This document shows, in pieces, positions 63,874 to 64,000 of a stretch of DNA of 64,000 nucleotides. The notes under the pieces were generated by a model. The model had not been told where the DNA came from. It saw nothing but the letters and a program-made list of their open reading frames with translations, and did not search any database. The DNA lies in NCBI RefSeq assembly GCF_030823405.1, contig NZ_JAUSXC010000001.1:806001-870000 (forward strand), in the 5' to 3' direction. Source of the DNA: Chryseobacterium ginsenosidimutans (GTDB lineage Bacteria > Bacteroidota > Bacteroidia > Flavobacteriales > Weeksellaceae). The position numbers and the translations under genes were made by a program. Numbering within the stretch: position 1 is the first letter of the stretch; each line of letters begins with the position of its first letter.

Positions 63874-64000
63874 AATTAAATGTATTATTGTTGATGATGA
63901 ACCTTTGGCGATCTCGCTGCTGGAAAATTATGTGGAAAAAATTCCTTTCCTGGAATTGACTTTCTCGACCGAAAATCCAATTGAGGGATTGCAGTTTATT
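63866..64000 (+). CDS. LytTR-type response regulator, partial (3' end cut by the window)
   Basis: The first 45 codons are present. MNKIKCIIVDDEPLAISLLENY carries the acidic DD pair of a receiver domain. A LytTR DNA-binding domain downstream is expected from the paired LytS-type kinase but cannot be seen. The gene is translationally coupled to the kinase (ATGAATAA overlap). Confidence 0.88.
   Translation, partial: MNKIKCIIVDDEPLAISLLENYVEKIPFLELTFSTENPIEGLQFI

Overview
This window reads as a chromosomal segment of a Flavobacteriia bacterium (Bacteroidota), most like Chryseobacterium and relatives. The evidence is a low-GC, A-rich sequence; many promoters of the Bacteroidota type (TAnnTTTG -7 box, sometimes with TTG/TTTG about 20 bases upstream); almost no Shine-Dalgarno sequences; many small SPII lipoproteins; and family-typical genes such as the fused CcoNO oxidase, DUF4836, DUF4251, DUF4349 and DUF5694. 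No tRNA, rRNA, CRISPR array, insertion sequence or prophage was seen. The two ends cut genes: a stress-like protein on the left and a LytTR-type response regulator on the right.

Layout. 1-3.7 kb: a minus-strand operon of a DUF4836 lipoprotein and an ABC ATPase/permease pair. 3.7-4.2 kb: a gene-poor stretch with a complete small transcription unit (promoter, 25-codon ORF, terminator), an imperfect inverted-repeat element and two small hairpins. 4.2-7.85 kb: an RNA/ribosome repair operon (unknown basic protein, RtcB ligase, nucleotidyltransferase, PrfH release-factor homologue, TPR protein), the most interesting system here. 7.9-14.8 kb: dipeptide epimerase, two tandem cytochrome c lipoproteins, MeaB GTPase, DUF4251, M48 protease, a beta-barrel protein and an MlaF/MlaE pair. 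14.9-19.5 kb: pgi-folD-queE-sugar transferase on the minus strand. 19.7-28.3 kb: GH125 mannosidase, DUF4349, acyl-CoA dehydrogenase, DoxX, a cysteine-rich double-glycine-leader peptide, AI-2E-family protein and Lon.

28.5-40 kb: a PpiD-like foldase, an MCE/MlaD protein, a pair of Fe-S electron-transfer proteins, a small envelope glycan block (membrane protein, glycosyltransferase, flippase), a lipoprotein and SerS, followed by a short gene remnant. 40.3-49.9 kb: a complete minus-strand cbb3 oxidase locus (CcoI, CcoS, CcoNO, CcoQ, CcoP, CcoG, FixH, TauE/SafE), divergent from a Crp/Fnr regulator that may control it. 50.7-52.6 kb: PanB, a small membrane protein and a pseudouridine synthase. 52.65-59.5 kb: a TPP-riboswitch-controlled thiamin operon (ThiS, ThiC, TenI-like, ThiD, ThiE, ThiG, ThiH, ThiF-like). 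59.6-64 kb: an outer membrane receptor, DUF5694 and a LytS-type histidine kinase with its response regulator.

Most of the window is core metabolism and respiration. The parts that known features explain least well are the PrfH/RtcB operon with its extra genes, the orphan mini-transcript upstream of it, the Cys-rich GG-leader peptide, the palindromes in the lon/ppiD divergent region, and a set of promoters whose -7 box ends only 4-6 bases before the start codon, which predicts leaderless mRNAs.
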